From Streptomyces sparsogenes (GTDB lineage: Bacteria > Actinomycetota > Actinomycetes > Streptomycetales > Streptomycetaceae): a stretch of 64,000 nt of DNA. The translations under genes and the position numbers were made by a program. Shown here piece after piece: positions 32,313 through 42,199 of the stretch (within the stretch, counting starts at the first letter, position 1; each line of letters opens with the position of its first letter). The notes beneath the pieces are model-generated. The model made no database searches. It saw nothing but the letters and a program-made list of their open reading frames with translations, and was not told where the DNA came from. The stretch lies in contig NZ_MAXF01000157.1 in NCBI RefSeq assembly GCF_001704635.1, positions 1 through 64,000 of the forward strand, in the 5' to 3' direction.

Positions 32313-34298
32313 ATGACATCGCGGAGCCTGACCGACCGCCTGGGCGGACTCGCCTTCGGCGGGGACTACAACCCCGAGCAGTGGGACGAACCCGTGTGGA
32401 AGGAGGACGACGAACTGATGCGCCGGGCCAGGGTCAACCTGGCCACCGTCGGCGTCTTCTCCTGGGCACTGCTGGAGCCGGAGGAGGGCCGCTACGACTT
32501 CACCTGGCTGGACGCCCACCTCGCTCGCCTGCACGAGAACGGCGTGGCCGTGGATTTGGCCACCCCCACCGCCTCCCCGCCGCCCTGGTTCACCCTGGCC
32601 CACCCGGACGCACTGACGGTCCAGCCCGACGGCACTCGCCTCACCCATGGCAGCCGGGACACGTACTGCCTCGCCGCGCCGGCGTACCGGAACGCCGCCC
32701 GCCGGATCGCTGCCGCACTCGCCGAGCGGTACGGCGACCACCCCGCCCTCGCGCTGTGGCACGTGCACAACGAGTACGGCACGCTCTGCTGGTGCGACCA
32801 CACGGCCGCCGCCTTCCGGGTGTGGCTGCGCACCCGACACGGCTCGCTGGACGCCCTCAACCAGGCGTGGGGAACGGCCTTCTGGAGCCAGCGCTACACC
32901 TCCTGGGAACAGGTGCTGCCGCCGCGCGCGACGAACTGGCACAAGAACCCCGGCCAGGTACTGGACTTCCAACGCTTCTGGTCCGACGAGATCATCGCCG
33001 CCTACCTCGAACAGCGCGACGCGATCCGCGCGCACAGCGACCGGCCGGTGACGACCAACCTGATGCTGCCCACCTACCAGAACGTGGACCTGTGGTCCTT
33101 CGCCCGGGAACTCGATGTGGTCACCTCCGATCACTACCCGGGGTCACCGGGGCTGGACGCCGCCGCCGACACCGCCTTCCACGCCGACCGCACCCGCTCC
33201 CTGGCCGGCGGTCGCCCCTGGTTGCTGATGGAACAGGGCACCAACACCGTCTACGACGGTGACCGGGTACTCGGCAAGGAGCCCGGGGACGTCCTGCGCC
33301 ACACCCTCGGTCACATAGCGCGCGGTTCGGAGGGCGCCCTCTTCTTCCAGTGGCGGCAGTCCCGGGCCGGCGCCGAGACATGGCACTCGGCGATGGTCCC
33401 GCACGCGGGGCCGGACAGCCGTGTCTTCCGCGAGGTCACGCAGACTGGCGAGGCGGTCGCCCGGCTCGGCGAACTGGCGGGATCGGCGGTCACCGCGCCG
33501 GTGGCCGTCCTGCACGACTCTGACGCGTGGTGGGCGCTCGGCGTGGACGGCCTGCCCTCCTCCCGCCTCGGCTACCACGCGTCACTCGTCCGAGCGCACC
33601 GAGCGCTGTGGGACGCGGGCGTCACGGCCGACTTCGCCCACCCCGAACACGAGTTGAGCCGCTATCGGCTGGTCATCGCACCGGCCCTGTTCCTCCTGTC
33701 CGACCAGGGCGCCGAGAACCTGCGCCGTTACGTCGCCGACGGTGGGACGCTCCTCGTCCAGCACGCGAGCGGGTACGTCGACGACCGCCTCCACGCCCGG
33801 CTCGGCGGATACCCGGCCGCTCCCCTGCGGGAGGCTCTGGGCCTCCGCGTCGAGGAGTACCGGCCGCTGCGGCGGGACGAGCGGATCGCCCTGTCGGACG
33901 GATCGCACGGCACCGACTGGAGCGAGTCCCTGCGCACCGAAGGCGCGGAAGCGCTCGCCGCCTACACCCACGGCATGCTCGCCGGCAGCCCGGCGCTGAC
34001 CCGTCACCGCTTCGGCGCCGGGCAGGGCTGGTATCTCTCCACCCGCCTCGATGACGCCGAGTACGGCGCCCTGGTCGCCCGACTGCTCGACGAGGCGGGG
34101 GTGGGCTCCGCGGCGCCGGGCCTGCCCGCCCAGGTGGAAGCCGTCACCCGGCAAGCACCTGACGGCCGCCGCTGGCGCGTCCTGATCAACCACCGCGCCG
34201 ACTCCGTGCTCCTGCCCGAGCCCGCCCACGACCTGCTCACGGACGGCACGGTGTCCGAGCTGCCACCCGGCGGCTGCGCCGTGCTCCGCGTGGCCTGA
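32313..34298 (+). CDS. GH42 beta-galactosidase, paralogue 3
   Basis: 661 residues with the standard GH42 opening GGDYNPEQWDEPVWKEDDEL. Acid/base Glu154 is in HVHNEYG and nucleophile Glu307 in LLMEQGTN; a trimerisation domain and C-terminal beta domain follow. It has no signal peptide, so it is cytoplasmic and would remove beta-galactose from imported xyloglucan or galactan oligosaccharides. AAGGACC precedes the ATG. It is followed by GH36 after 70 bp, a beta- plus alpha-galactosidase unit. It is clearly related to paralogue 4 (42196-44163). Confidence 0.93.
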   Translation: MTSRSLTDRLGGLAFGGDYNPEQWDEPVWKEDDELMRRARVNLATVGVFSWALLEPEEGRYDFTWLDAHLARLHENGVAVDLATPTASPPPWFTLAHPDALTVQPDGTRLTHGSRDTYCLAAPAYRNAARRIAAALAERYGDHPALALWHVHNEYGTLCWCDHTAAAFRVWLRTRHGSLDALNQAWGTAFWSQRYTSWEQVLPPRATNWHKNPGQVLDFQRFWSDEIIAAYLEQRDAIRAHSDRPVTTNLMLPTYQNVDLWSFARELDVVTSDHYPGSPGLDAAADTAFHADRTRSLAGGRPWLLMEQGTNTVYDGDRVLGKEPGDVLRHTLGHIARGSEGALFFQWRQSRAGAETWHSAMVPHAGPDSRVFREVTQTGEAVARLGELAGSAVTAPVAVLHDSDAWWALGVDGLPSSRLGYHASLVRAHRALWDAGVTADFAHPEHELSRYRLVIAPALFLLSDQGAENLRRYVADGGTLLVQHASGYVDDRLHARLGGYPAAPLREALGLRVEEYRPLRRDERIALSDGSHGTDWSESLRTEGAEALAAYTHGMLAGSPALTRHRFGAGQGWYLSTRLDDAEYGALVARLLDEAGVGSAAPGLPAQVEAVTRQAPDGRRWRVLINHRADSVLLPEPAHDLLTDGTVSELPPGGCAVLRVA

Positions 34299-34368
34299 GC
34301 CGAACCCCGGCCCTGACCCGTCGTTTCTCCCCCACGCTCCCCCGCTCTCCCCCACCAGAAAGGCAACC

Positions 34369-36510
34369 ATGACCAGCGCACCGCGGACGCTCCGATGGGG
34401 CCACTCGGCTCTCGAGGTCGAGATCGGCGTCGGCGACGACGGCACCGCCCGCCTCACACGGGTCGGCCTCCCCGGTGGCACACCCCCCGAACGGCGCTCC
34501 TGGCCCCCACTGCCCCTGGTGGAGGTGACGGCCGCGGGCCACGGCCGCGCCTGGTCGGGCGGTCGCCTCATCGACACGTCCCTCGGCGGGCGACTGCGCT
34601 ACCGCGCCCACCGAGCGACCCGCGACGGTGACTGGCATGTGCTGACGGTCGAACTCCACGATTCCGGGACCGGGCTCGGGGCCGAGGTGGTCTACCGCTC
34701 GCCGGAGGCCGTGCCCGTACTGCGCGGCGAGGTGATCCTGCGCAACGAAGGGCGGGACACGCTGCACCTGGAGTCGGTCTCCTCCCTCGTCGTCGGCTGC
34801 CTCGCGGACGGTCCGGAAGCCATCGGGGACGCGGACCTGCTGTGGGCGGAGAACGACTGGGTCGCCGAATGCCGCTGGCAGCGCAAGCCGATGCGGGTGA
34901 CCTCCCCCGTCCTGAACGACCGCGCCGTCGCCTACGACAACGGCAAGGGGGAGTTCACCCAGACGGGGCGGGGCGTGTGGTCCAGCTGTGGCCGGCTGCC
35001 CATGGGCGGTCTGGCCGACCGCCGCTCCGGCCGCACCTGGCTGTGGCAGATCGAGCACAACGGCGGCGGCTGGCACTGGGAGTGCGGTGCACGCGACGAG
35101 CTGGCCTACGTGGCGCTGCTCGGCCCCAACGACACCCACCACGGCTGGCGCCACCCTCTGGAGCCCGGCGACGAGTTCCGCACCGTCCCCGTCGCCCTCG
35201 CCTTCAGCGCCGACGGCGGCCCGGACGAGGCGTTCGCCGCGCTCACCCGCTATCGCCGTGCGATCCGCCGCCCGCACCCCGACCACCAGCGCCTCCCGGT
35301 CATCTTCAACGACTACATGAACTGCCTGATGGGGGACCCCACCACCGAGAAGCTGCTGCCACTGATCGACGCGGCGGCCGAGGCGGGCGCGGAGTACTTC
35401 GTGATCGACGCCGGCTGGTACGACGGCGACAACGGCGGCTGGTGGGACAGCGTCGGCGCCTGGGAGCCGGCCGCCTCCCGCTTCCCCGGTGACCGCGGGA
35501 TCCACGAGGTGCTGGACCGCGTCCGGGAGCGCGGTATGGTCCCCGGCCTGTGGCTGGAGCCGGAAGTGATCGGCGTACGCAGCCCCATGGCCACGTCCCT
35601 GCCCGACGAGGCGTTCTTCCGCCGCGACGGCGTCCGCGTCACCGAGACCGGCCGCCACCACCTGGACCTGCGTCACCCCGCCGCCCGGGCCCACCTGGAC
35701 CAGGTCGTGGACCGTCTGGTCGGCGAGTGGGGCGTCGGCTACCTCAAGCTCGACCACAACATCGATCCCGGCTCCGGCACCAGCGCCCACCCCGGCGAGA
35801 CCCCGGGCGCCGGCCTGCTCGGCCACAACCGTGCCCACCTCGACTGGCTCGACGGCGTCCTGGACCGCTATCCGCACCTCGTGGTGGAGAACTGCTCCTC
35901 CGGCGGCATGCGCTGGGACTACGCGCTGCTGTCGCGGCTGCAGTTGCAGTCCACGAGCGACCAGCAGAACCTCCAGCTCTACGCTCCCATCGCCGCCTCC
36001 GCGCCCACCGCGGTCACCCCCGAGCAGGGCGCCGTCTGGGCCTACCCCCGACCGGAGGACTCCCCGGACGAGGTGGCCTTCACCATGGCCAACGCCCTCC
36101 TCGGCCGCGTTCACCTGTCGGGAATGCTTCCGGACCTGCGGCCCGAGGACCGGGCCCTGGTCCACGAGGCCATCGAGGTGTACAAGGCCATCCGGACCGA
36201 CCTGGCGCAGGCCGTCCCCGCGTGGCCGCTCGGTCTGCCGGCCTGGAACGACCCGTGGCTCGCCCTGGCCCTGCGCACCCCCGCCACCACGTATCTCACC
36301 GTCTGGCGCCGCCCCGGCGCCGAGGCCACCACCACCCTCCCCCTGCCTCACCTCCAGGGTTCCGCGGCTCGCGTCGACATCCTCTACCCCACCGCGAGCC
36401 AGGCCGCTCCCTCCTGGGACCCCGAGACCGCCGAGCTCACGCTGACGCTGCCCACGGCTCCGTCCGCCGTGCTGCTCCGCCTCGCCCCCGCGGTGCCGGA
36501 CTCGCCCTGA
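34369..36510 (+). CDS. GH36 alpha-galactosidase
   Basis: 713 residues with the GH36 order: N-terminal beta-supersandwich, barrel, C-terminal sheet. Nucleophile Asp462 is in YLKLDHN and acid/base Asp531 in QSTSDQQNL; FNDYMNCLMGDP and VIDAGWYDGD are further GH36 signatures. It has no signal peptide and acts on imported alpha-galactosides, complementing the secreted GH27. AGAAAGGCAACC precedes the ATG. It probably shares a transcript with the preceding GH42. Confidence 0.93.
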   Translation: MTSAPRTLRWGHSALEVEIGVGDDGTARLTRVGLPGGTPPERRSWPPLPLVEVTAAGHGRAWSGGRLIDTSLGGRLRYRAHRATRDGDWHVLTVELHDSGTGLGAEVVYRSPEAVPVLRGEVILRNEGRDTLHLESVSSLVVGCLADGPEAIGDADLLWAENDWVAECRWQRKPMRVTSPVLNDRAVAYDNGKGEFTQTGRGVWSSCGRLPMGGLADRRSGRTWLWQIEHNGGGWHWECGARDELAYVALLGPNDTHHGWRHPLEPGDEFRTVPVALAFSADGGPDEAFAALTRYRRAIRRPHPDHQRLPVIFNDYMNCLMGDPTTEKLLPLIDAAAEAGAEYFVIDAGWYDGDNGGWWDSVGAWEPAASRFPGDRGIHEVLDRVRERGMVPGLWLEPEVIGVRSPMATSLPDEAFFRRDGVRVTETGRHHLDLRHPAARAHLDQVVDRLVGEWGVGYLKLDHNIDPGSGTSAHPGETPGAGLLGHNRAHLDWLDGVLDRYPHLVVENCSSGGMRWDYALLSRLQLQSTSDQQNLQLYAPIAASAPTAVTPEQGAVWAYPRPEDSPDEVAFTMANALLGRVHLSGMLPDLRPEDRALVHEAIEVYKAIRTDLAQAVPAWPLGLPAWNDPWLALALRTPATTYLTVWRRPGAEATTTLPLPHLQGSAARVDILYPTASQAAPSWDPETAELTLTLPTAPSAVLLRLAPAVPDSP

Positions 36511-36628
36511 GCCACCGCGACCGCACGCACCCCGCCGCCGTGGAGACGACGGGCCCCTCCCGTGGCCATCCGCCGCTTCATCCCCCCACGGGCGGAACCT
36601 CCGCCCGGCCAACAGAGAAAGGGCAGAG

Positions 36629-38389
36629 ATGAAGGGAACGCAACACCCCACCGGCCGCCGCGGTCGCGGCCCCGGCCGGGTGCTCAGCCTCCTCCTGGCG
36701 CTGGTCGCCACCATCGGGCTGACCAGCACCGCGGCCTTCGCCGCAGCGGGCCACAAGGACACGTTCTCGGCAGAAAAGCCCCGGCCTGCCGCCGGCCCGA
36801 TGGACACGGTGGCCGCGATGCAGCCGAGCTGGAACCTGGGCAACACCCTGGACGCCATCCCCGACGAGACGTCCTGGGGCAACCCGCCGGTCACCAAGGC
36901 CCTGTTCGACACCCTCAGGTCCCAGGGCTTCCGCAGTGTCCGGATCCCCGTGACGTGGACCGACCACCAGTCCTCCACCGCCCCCTACACGATCGACGCG
37001 GCCTGGATGAACCGCGTCAAGCAGGTGGTCGACTGGGCCCTGGCCGACGGTCTCCGCGTCGTGATCAACGTCCATCACGACTCGTGGCAGTGGATCGCGA
37101 ACATGCCCACCGACCACGACAACGTCCTGGCCCGTTTCAAGGCCACCTGGACCCAGATCGCCGCCACGTTCAGGGACTCCCCGCAGACGCTGCTCTTCGA
37201 GAGCAACAACGAGCCGCAGTTCAACAACACCACTGACGCCCAGGGCATCCAGTACAACAGCGAACTGAACACCGCGTTCCACACCGTGGTGCGCCAGTCC
37301 GGCGGCAACAACGCGACCCGTCTGCTCCTGCTGCCCACCCTGCACACCAACGCCGGCCAGGAATTCCTGGACACCCTGGTCAGCGAGATGACGTCGCTGA
37401 ACGACGCCAACCTCGTGGCGACCGTCCACTACTACGGCTGGTACCCGTTCAGCGTGAACGTCGCGGGCGGCACCACGTTCGACGCCACCGCGCAGAAGGA
37501 CATGACCGACTCCTTCGCCCGGATCCGCAACACCCTCACCTCCAAGGGAATCCCCGTCTACCTCGGCGAGTACGGCCTGCTGTCGTACCCCGACCACAAC
37601 CATCCCCCGCGGGTCGAACGGGGCGAGGCGCTGAAGTACTTCGAGCAGTTCGGCTACGAGGCCCGGGCCGCCGGAGTGACCACGGCCCTGTGGGACCCCG
37701 GAACCTTCGCCTTCCTGGACCGCTCCACGCTGCGGTGGACCGACCCCGCCCTGATCAACCAGATCAAGTCGAGCTGGACCACACGCTCCGGGACCGCGTC
37801 CTCGGACCGCGTCTTCCTGGCGAAGTCGGGTCCGATCACGGCCCGGACGCTCACGCTGAACCCCAACGGCACCGGCTTCCGGGGGCTGTGGCAGGGCGGC
37901 ACGGCACTCGTCCAGGGCCGGGACTACACCGTCTCCGGAAACCGGCTCACGCTCACGGCTGCCGCGCTGACCCGGCTGGCGGGCAACCGCGACTACGGCG
38001 TCAACGCGACGATCGAGGCCCGGTTCTCCCGGGGCCTCCCCTGGAAGATCCACGTGACCACGTACGACACGCCGGTGCTCTCCAACGCGACCGGTGGCAC
38101 CAGCGGACTCACCATCCCCACCCAGTTCCGCGGTGACCAACTGGCGACCATGGAGGCCAGGTACGCCGACGGCGGCAACGCCGGCCCGGTCGACTGGTCT
38201 TCCTACCAGGAGTTCAACGAATCCTTCTCCCCCGACTACCCGGGCAACGCTCTCCTGCTCACCCCCAAGTTCGTCAACGCACTGCGTGACAACGCACAGG
38301 CGACGCTCACCTTCCACTTCTGGAGCGGAGCCACCGTGACGTACCGCGTGACGAAGTCCGGAACCTCGGTGACCGGCACCGTCGGCTGA
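36629..38389 (+). CDS. Secreted GH5 endo-glucanase with Ig-like and CBM46-like modules
   Basis: 586 residues. The signal peptide (about 1-38, ending STAAFAAAG) precedes a GH5 barrel (about 55-385) with acid/base Glu195 in ESNNEPQF and nucleophile Glu314 in YLGEYGLL. A CBM_X2/Ig-like domain (from about 395, DRVFLAKSGPITARTLTLNP) and a C-terminal CBM46-like domain (LTFHFWSGATVTYRV) follow, the layout known from Bacillus Cel5B-type GH5_4 enzymes active on beta-glucan and xyloglucan. It is the fourth secreted beta-glucan backbone enzyme here besides two GH74 and one GH12. AGAAAGGGCAG precedes the ATG, and a strong hairpin follows the gene. Confidence 0.92.
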   Translation: MKGTQHPTGRRGRGPGRVLSLLLALVATIGLTSTAAFAAAGHKDTFSAEKPRPAAGPMDTVAAMQPSWNLGNTLDAIPDETSWGNPPVTKALFDTLRSQGFRSVRIPVTWTDHQSSTAPYTIDAAWMNRVKQVVDWALADGLRVVINVHHDSWQWIANMPTDHDNVLARFKATWTQIAATFRDSPQTLLFESNNEPQFNNTTDAQGIQYNSELNTAFHTVVRQSGGNNATRLLLLPTLHTNAGQEFLDTLVSEMTSLNDANLVATVHYYGWYPFSVNVAGGTTFDATAQKDMTDSFARIRNTLTSKGIPVYLGEYGLLSYPDHNHPPRVERGEALKYFEQFGYEARAAGVTTALWDPGTFAFLDRSTLRWTDPALINQIKSSWTTRSGTASSDRVFLAKSGPITARTLTLNPNGTGFRGLWQGGTALVQGRDYTVSGNRLTLTAAALTRLAGNRDYGVNATIEARFSRGLPWKIHVTTYDTPVLSNATGGTSGLTIPTQFRGDQLATMEARYADGGNAGPVDWSSYQEFNESFSPDYPGNALLLTPKFVNALRDNAQATLTFHFWSGATVTYRVTKSGTSVTGTVG

Positions 38390-38399
38390 CGGACCCTGG

Positions 38400-38427
38400 C
38401 CCCGGGTGCCGGCCCCGGCACCCGGGG
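38400..38427 (+). terminator. Terminator hairpin after GH5
   Basis: CCCCGGGTGCCGG (38400-38412) and CCGGCACCCGGGG (38415-38427) form a perfect 13-bp stem with a two-base loop just after the GH5 stop, followed by TTCTT. Confidence 0.8.
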
Positions 38428-38468
38428 TTCTTGCCGGCACACCCTCACCCAACGAAAGGACACAGCAG

Positions 38469-39983
38469 GTGCCCCACCAGCAGCAGGCGGACAGCACGTT
38501 CGCCAATCCCGTGATTCCCGGCTTCCACCCCGACCCCAGCATCTGCCGGGTCGGCGACGACTACTACCTCGCCTGCTCCAGCTTCGAGTACTTCCCCGGC
38601 GTACCTCTCTTCCACAGCCGCGACCTGGTGCACTGGCGACAGATCGGCAACGCCCTGGACCGACCGGAGCAGTTGTCTCTGCCCGCCGACATGCCGTCCT
38701 CAGGCGGCATCTACGCCCCCACCCTGCGCCACCACGACGGCCGCTTCTGGCTGATCGTCACCAATGTGGCCGAGGGCAGGGGCAACCTGATCGTCACCGC
38801 CACCGATCCCGCCGGCCCCTGGTCGGACCCCATCTGGGCTCCGGGCGTGCCCGGCATCGATCCCGACCTGGTCTGGGATGAGGACGGCACGTGCTGGTGC
38901 ACGGTCGCCGGGGTGGCGCAGGTCCGTCTCGACCCGTCCACCGGCGAGACGTACGGCGCACCGCGCAAGCTCTGGTCCGGCGGGCCCGGCGCGAAGGCCC
39001 CGGAAGCACCGCATCTGTACCGGATCGGCGACTACTGGTACCTGCTCATCGCCGAAGGCGGCACCGAGCGCGGCCACGGCGTGTCGATCGCCCGCGGCCG
39101 CACGCCCAGCGGGCCGTTCGAGCCGTGCCCGGACAACCCGATCCTCACCCACCGCGGCATCGACCACCCGATCCAGAACACCGGCCACGCCGATCTCGTG
39201 CAGGCACCCGACGGCTCCTGGTGGATGGTCTTCCTCGGCGTACGGCCGGGCGGCGGCACCCCGGGCTGGCACGTGCTCGGCCGCGAGACGTTCCTGGCGC
39301 CCGTGACCTGGGTGGACGGCTGGCCGGTCGTCGGCGAGGTTTCGCTGGAGGCGTCCGCGCCCGGCTGGCAGCTTTTCCCCGGCCCCGTCGAGGAGCAACG
39401 GGAAGACTTCGACGTCAACGAGCTGCGGCCGCAGTGGATCTCTCCTCGGGACCGCCCCGCCGAGCACTACAGCACCAAGGAGCGCCCCGGCTGGCTGACG
39501 CTGCGGGCTCGCGGCGGCTCCCTGGACGAGCCGGACGTCGTGTTCGCCGGCCGGCGCCAGCAGCACCTGACGTGCCGGGCACGCACCCTGGTCGACGCGA
39601 CGTCGGGACGTGGCGGCCTGGCCGTCCGCCTCGACGAGCGGCACCACTACGAGATCGAGGCATCCGCCACGGACGTCCGGGTGATCGCGCGCGTCGGCTC
39701 ACTGAGCACCGTCGTGGCCTCCCAGCCCCTGCCCACCGGACCGGTCGTGGTCCTCGGCGTCACGGTCACCGAACCGCCGGCTCCACACGACTCACGCACC
39801 GGCCCCGACGTCGTCTCCTTCGGCATCGAGGGGCCGGACGGCACGTTCACCGCTCTGGCGACGCTCGACGGCCGCTACCTGTCGACCGAAGTGGCCGGCG
39901 GTTTCACCGGCCGGGTCATCGGGATGTACGCCGCCGAAGGCACGGTCCACTTCGACTGGTTCGACTACGAACCGCTCGCCTGA
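38469..39983 (+). CDS. GH43 beta-xylosidase / arabinofuranosidase (intracellular type)
   Basis: 504 residues from a GTG at 38469 preceded by GAAAGGACAC. The GH43 propeller has base Asp22 (FHPDPSICR), modulator Asp131 (GIDPDLVW) and acid Glu179 (APEAPHLYR). A C-terminal beta-sandwich (DEPDVVFAGRRQQHLTCRAR onward, ending HFDWFDYEPLA) is typical of XynB-like GH43 beta-xylosidases. No signal peptide, so cytoplasmic. In this setting it may release xylose or arabinose from xylo- or xyloglucan oligosaccharides. It converges on GH95 with a 19-bp overlap of the 3' ends. Confidence 0.9.
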   Translation: MPHQQQADSTFANPVIPGFHPDPSICRVGDDYYLACSSFEYFPGVPLFHSRDLVHWRQIGNALDRPEQLSLPADMPSSGGIYAPTLRHHDGRFWLIVTNVAEGRGNLIVTATDPAGPWSDPIWAPGVPGIDPDLVWDEDGTCWCTVAGVAQVRLDPSTGETYGAPRKLWSGGPGAKAPEAPHLYRIGDYWYLLIAEGGTERGHGVSIARGRTPSGPFEPCPDNPILTHRGIDHPIQNTGHADLVQAPDGSWWMVFLGVRPGGGTPGWHVLGRETFLAPVTWVDGWPVVGEVSLEASAPGWQLFPGPVEEQREDFDVNELRPQWISPRDRPAEHYSTKERPGWLTLRARGGSLDEPDVVFAGRRQQHLTCRARTLVDATSGRGGLAVRLDERHHYEIEASATDVRVIARVGSLSTVVASQPLPTGPVVVLGVTVTEPPAPHDSRTGPDVVSFGIEGPDGTFTALATLDGRYLSTEVAGGFTGRVIGMYAAEGTVHFDWFDYEPLA

Positions 39984-42199
39984 ACGGGCTCCGGTCCACT
40001 ACGCCCCCAGCTGAGGGCGTGGTCCTCTCCGGCGACGAGATCGATCAGCTCCGCGTCGCCGGAAGGAGTTCTGACTTCGACCCGGACGGTCCGGGTCGAC
40101 CTCAGGACCGCCGTCGCCCCGTCGGGCCCCCAGGTCAGATCGACCTCGGCGCCGAATCGCGTGCGCACGCCCGTGAGCCGGCCCGCCGGGAGGGCGGGTG
40201 GCGGCGCGGGCAGGAGGGCCAGTCGGCGGGGGGTCGACTGGACGAACATCTCGATCAGTACGGCGGGCAGGGTGTGCGCGGCGTCCGCGTTGTAGACCTG
40301 GCGGTTCGGGTAGTGGGCGCTCATCAGGGAGGTGTGGAAGAAGTCGCCGTCCAGGACCTGGCCGAGGGCGTGGGCGACGCGTTCGCCGTCGCGGAGCCGG
40401 GCGGCGATGAGCGCGTGGTGGAGGTGGCCGTGCGCGGAGTCGTTCTCCGCGCCGCGCAGTTCGAGGGCGCGGTGGGCGGCGGCCGCCAGATCGGGGGTGT
40501 CGTAGGGGGTGATCTCGTCGAGCGGCCAGACGCCGTACAGGTGGCTGAGGTGACGGTGGTCGTAGGAGTCCACGAGGCCGGGCCAGGCCCATTCGGCGAG
40601 GGCGCCGTCCTCGTTGATCCGGTGCGGCGGCAGCCGCTCGGCGAGGGCCTGCCAGCGGTCGGCCGCCGGGGTGCCCGGGTGGTAGTCGGCCGCGGTGAGC
40701 AGGGCGTGGCGGGCCGCCGAAAGGTCCATGGCCGCGTTGATCGTGCCCCAGCTCGCGCCTGCGGGGCGGTTCTCGGGTGAGTAGGAGGGGACGACGACGA
40801 GGTGGCCGTCGTCGTCGGTGCGGATGAGGAAGTCCTCGTAGAACAGGGCCACTTCGGCGAGGGCGGACGCGGTGCGCGGGTCGCGGGTGCCGTGGGTCTC
40901 GTCGTGGTCGACGAGCGGCTTGAGCAGCCAGTCGGCGCCCGCGGTCCACAGGTGCAGGGGGTACTCGCGGCTGAAGTGGTACGAGTGGCCCGACTCGCCG
41001 TCGGTGTGGGCGGGGGCGACCACGCCCCGGGCGCCGAAGATCGCGCGGGCGTTGTCGCGCCAGTCGGGGAGCTGGCGGTGAATCAGCGTGGCGAGGGCCT
41101 CGGTGATCTCGGGGAGGGCGGCGGCCGCGGCGGGGGCGGTCTGGAGGTTGAGGTTGGCGTCGTTGGTGAACGCCCCCGACCAGGCGGTGTTCCAGTCGCC
41201 GGTCCACAGGCCGGTCAGGCGGGGCGGGAAGAGGCCGCCCGCGGACAGCAGGTGGTACCGGCCGGCCGCGAAGAGCCGCTCGAGCAGGGCGGGGTCGCGC
41301 GGTCTCTTCAGCAGCTCGGAGCCGGGCAGGGCCCGGCCGGCCGGGTCGGCGGCGAGGTCGAGGGTGACTCGCTCGTAGGCGGTGCGATGGAGGGCGACAT
41401 GGCGTTCGAGGAGTTCGTCGTACACCGTCGGCAGGTCGCGCAGGGCCCGGCCTTCCGCCATCACGTCGAGTTCGCCGGTGTGCCGCCAAACCCGGGTGAG
41501 GAGAGTGACGGACCGGGCACCCTCGACGTGCGTGTGGGGCGGGGCGAGGGTCGTCGTCCCGCCGGTGACCACGACCAGGGTGACCCCGGTGAAGGCGCGG
41601 TCGCTGTCGGGGTAGCGGGCGCGCAGGCTCAGCAGGGCGCCCTCGGGGGTGACGACGGCTCCGTGGCCGACGGCCAGGTGGTCGGGGGCGCCGGGGAGGC
41701 GGTGGTCCAGGGAGATGTCGAGGGTGAGGCCGGGCGCCGTGATGTGCTGGACGATCACGTCGTCGGCGCGGGAGACGAAGACCCGGCTGCTCCAGTTGGC
41801 GCAGGTCGTCCGTACGACGCCCGTCGTGAAGTCGACGTCACGGCGGTAGTCGTGGCAGCCGGCGGTGCGGCGGGCCAGGCGGATCTGGAAGGCGGGGTGG
41901 AAGGGCCGTACCCACTGCATCGGACGGCCGTCGGTGAAGCCCTCCGCGGCGGTGCGGTCGCCTGCCAGGAGGCGGTCCTGCAGTGCGGGCAGTTCGGCGG
42001 CGAGCCGGGGCGGCCGGCGGTGTTCGCCGTCACCGCCCGGCCGGACCAGGGTGTGATGCGTGACGACGACCCGCTCGGCGTCCGGTTCCCCGAACACAAG
42101 GGCGCCGTGACGGCCGTTGCCGCTCAGGAAGCCGTCCTCCCAGCGGGCGGCCGGGTGCGGCTCCCAGGTGCCGTGGACGGGCCCGTGGATGGCGGTCAC
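39965..42199 (-). CDS. GH95 alpha-L-fucosidase / alpha-L-galactosidase
   Basis: 744 residues. The N-terminal beta domain has the family's LSGNGRHGALVFGEP. The alpha/alpha barrel carries LTGLWTGDWNTAWSGAF, NDANLNLQTA (Asn/Asp pair), SPENRPAG with probable acid Glu476, and HRHLSHLYGVWP. GH95 enzymes remove alpha-1,2-linked L-fucose or L-galactose, the terminal sugars of xyloglucan side chains. There is no signal peptide. Its GTG start at 42199 overlaps the stop of GH42 (GTGA), so the two are translationally coupled: remove L-fucose, then beta-galactose. It is the last gene of the importer operon. Confidence 0.9.
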   Translation of the reverse strand: MTAIHGPVHGTWEPHPAARWEDGFLSGNGRHGALVFGEPDAERVVVTHHTLVRPGGDGEHRRPPRLAAELPALQDRLLAGDRTAAEGFTDGRPMQWVRPFHPAFQIRLARRTAGCHDYRRDVDFTTGVVRTTCANWSSRVFVSRADDVIVQHITAPGLTLDISLDHRLPGAPDHLAVGHGAVVTPEGALLSLRARYPDSDRAFTGVTLVVVTGGTTTLAPPHTHVEGARSVTLLTRVWRHTGELDVMAEGRALRDLPTVYDELLERHVALHRTAYERVTLDLAADPAGRALPGSELLKRPRDPALLERLFAAGRYHLLSAGGLFPPRLTGLWTGDWNTAWSGAFTNDANLNLQTAPAAAAALPEITEALATLIHRQLPDWRDNARAIFGARGVVAPAHTDGESGHSYHFSREYPLHLWTAGADWLLKPLVDHDETHGTRDPRTASALAEVALFYEDFLIRTDDDGHLVVVPSYSPENRPAGASWGTINAAMDLSAARHALLTAADYHPGTPAADRWQALAERLPPHRINEDGALAEWAWPGLVDSYDHRHLSHLYGVWPLDEITPYDTPDLAAAAHRALELRGAENDSAHGHLHHALIAARLRDGERVAHALGQVLDGDFFHTSLMSAHYPNRQVYNADAAHTLPAVLIEMFVQSTPRRLALLPAPPPALPAGRLTGVRTRFGAEVDLTWGPDGATAVLRSTRTVRVEVRTPSGDAELIDLVAGEDHALSWGRSGPEPVQASGS

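Noticed and set aside
34237..36978. Minus-strand ORF of 913 codons over GH36
   Set aside because: Shadow of GH36; the plus strand shows both catalytic aspartates and the full family architecture.
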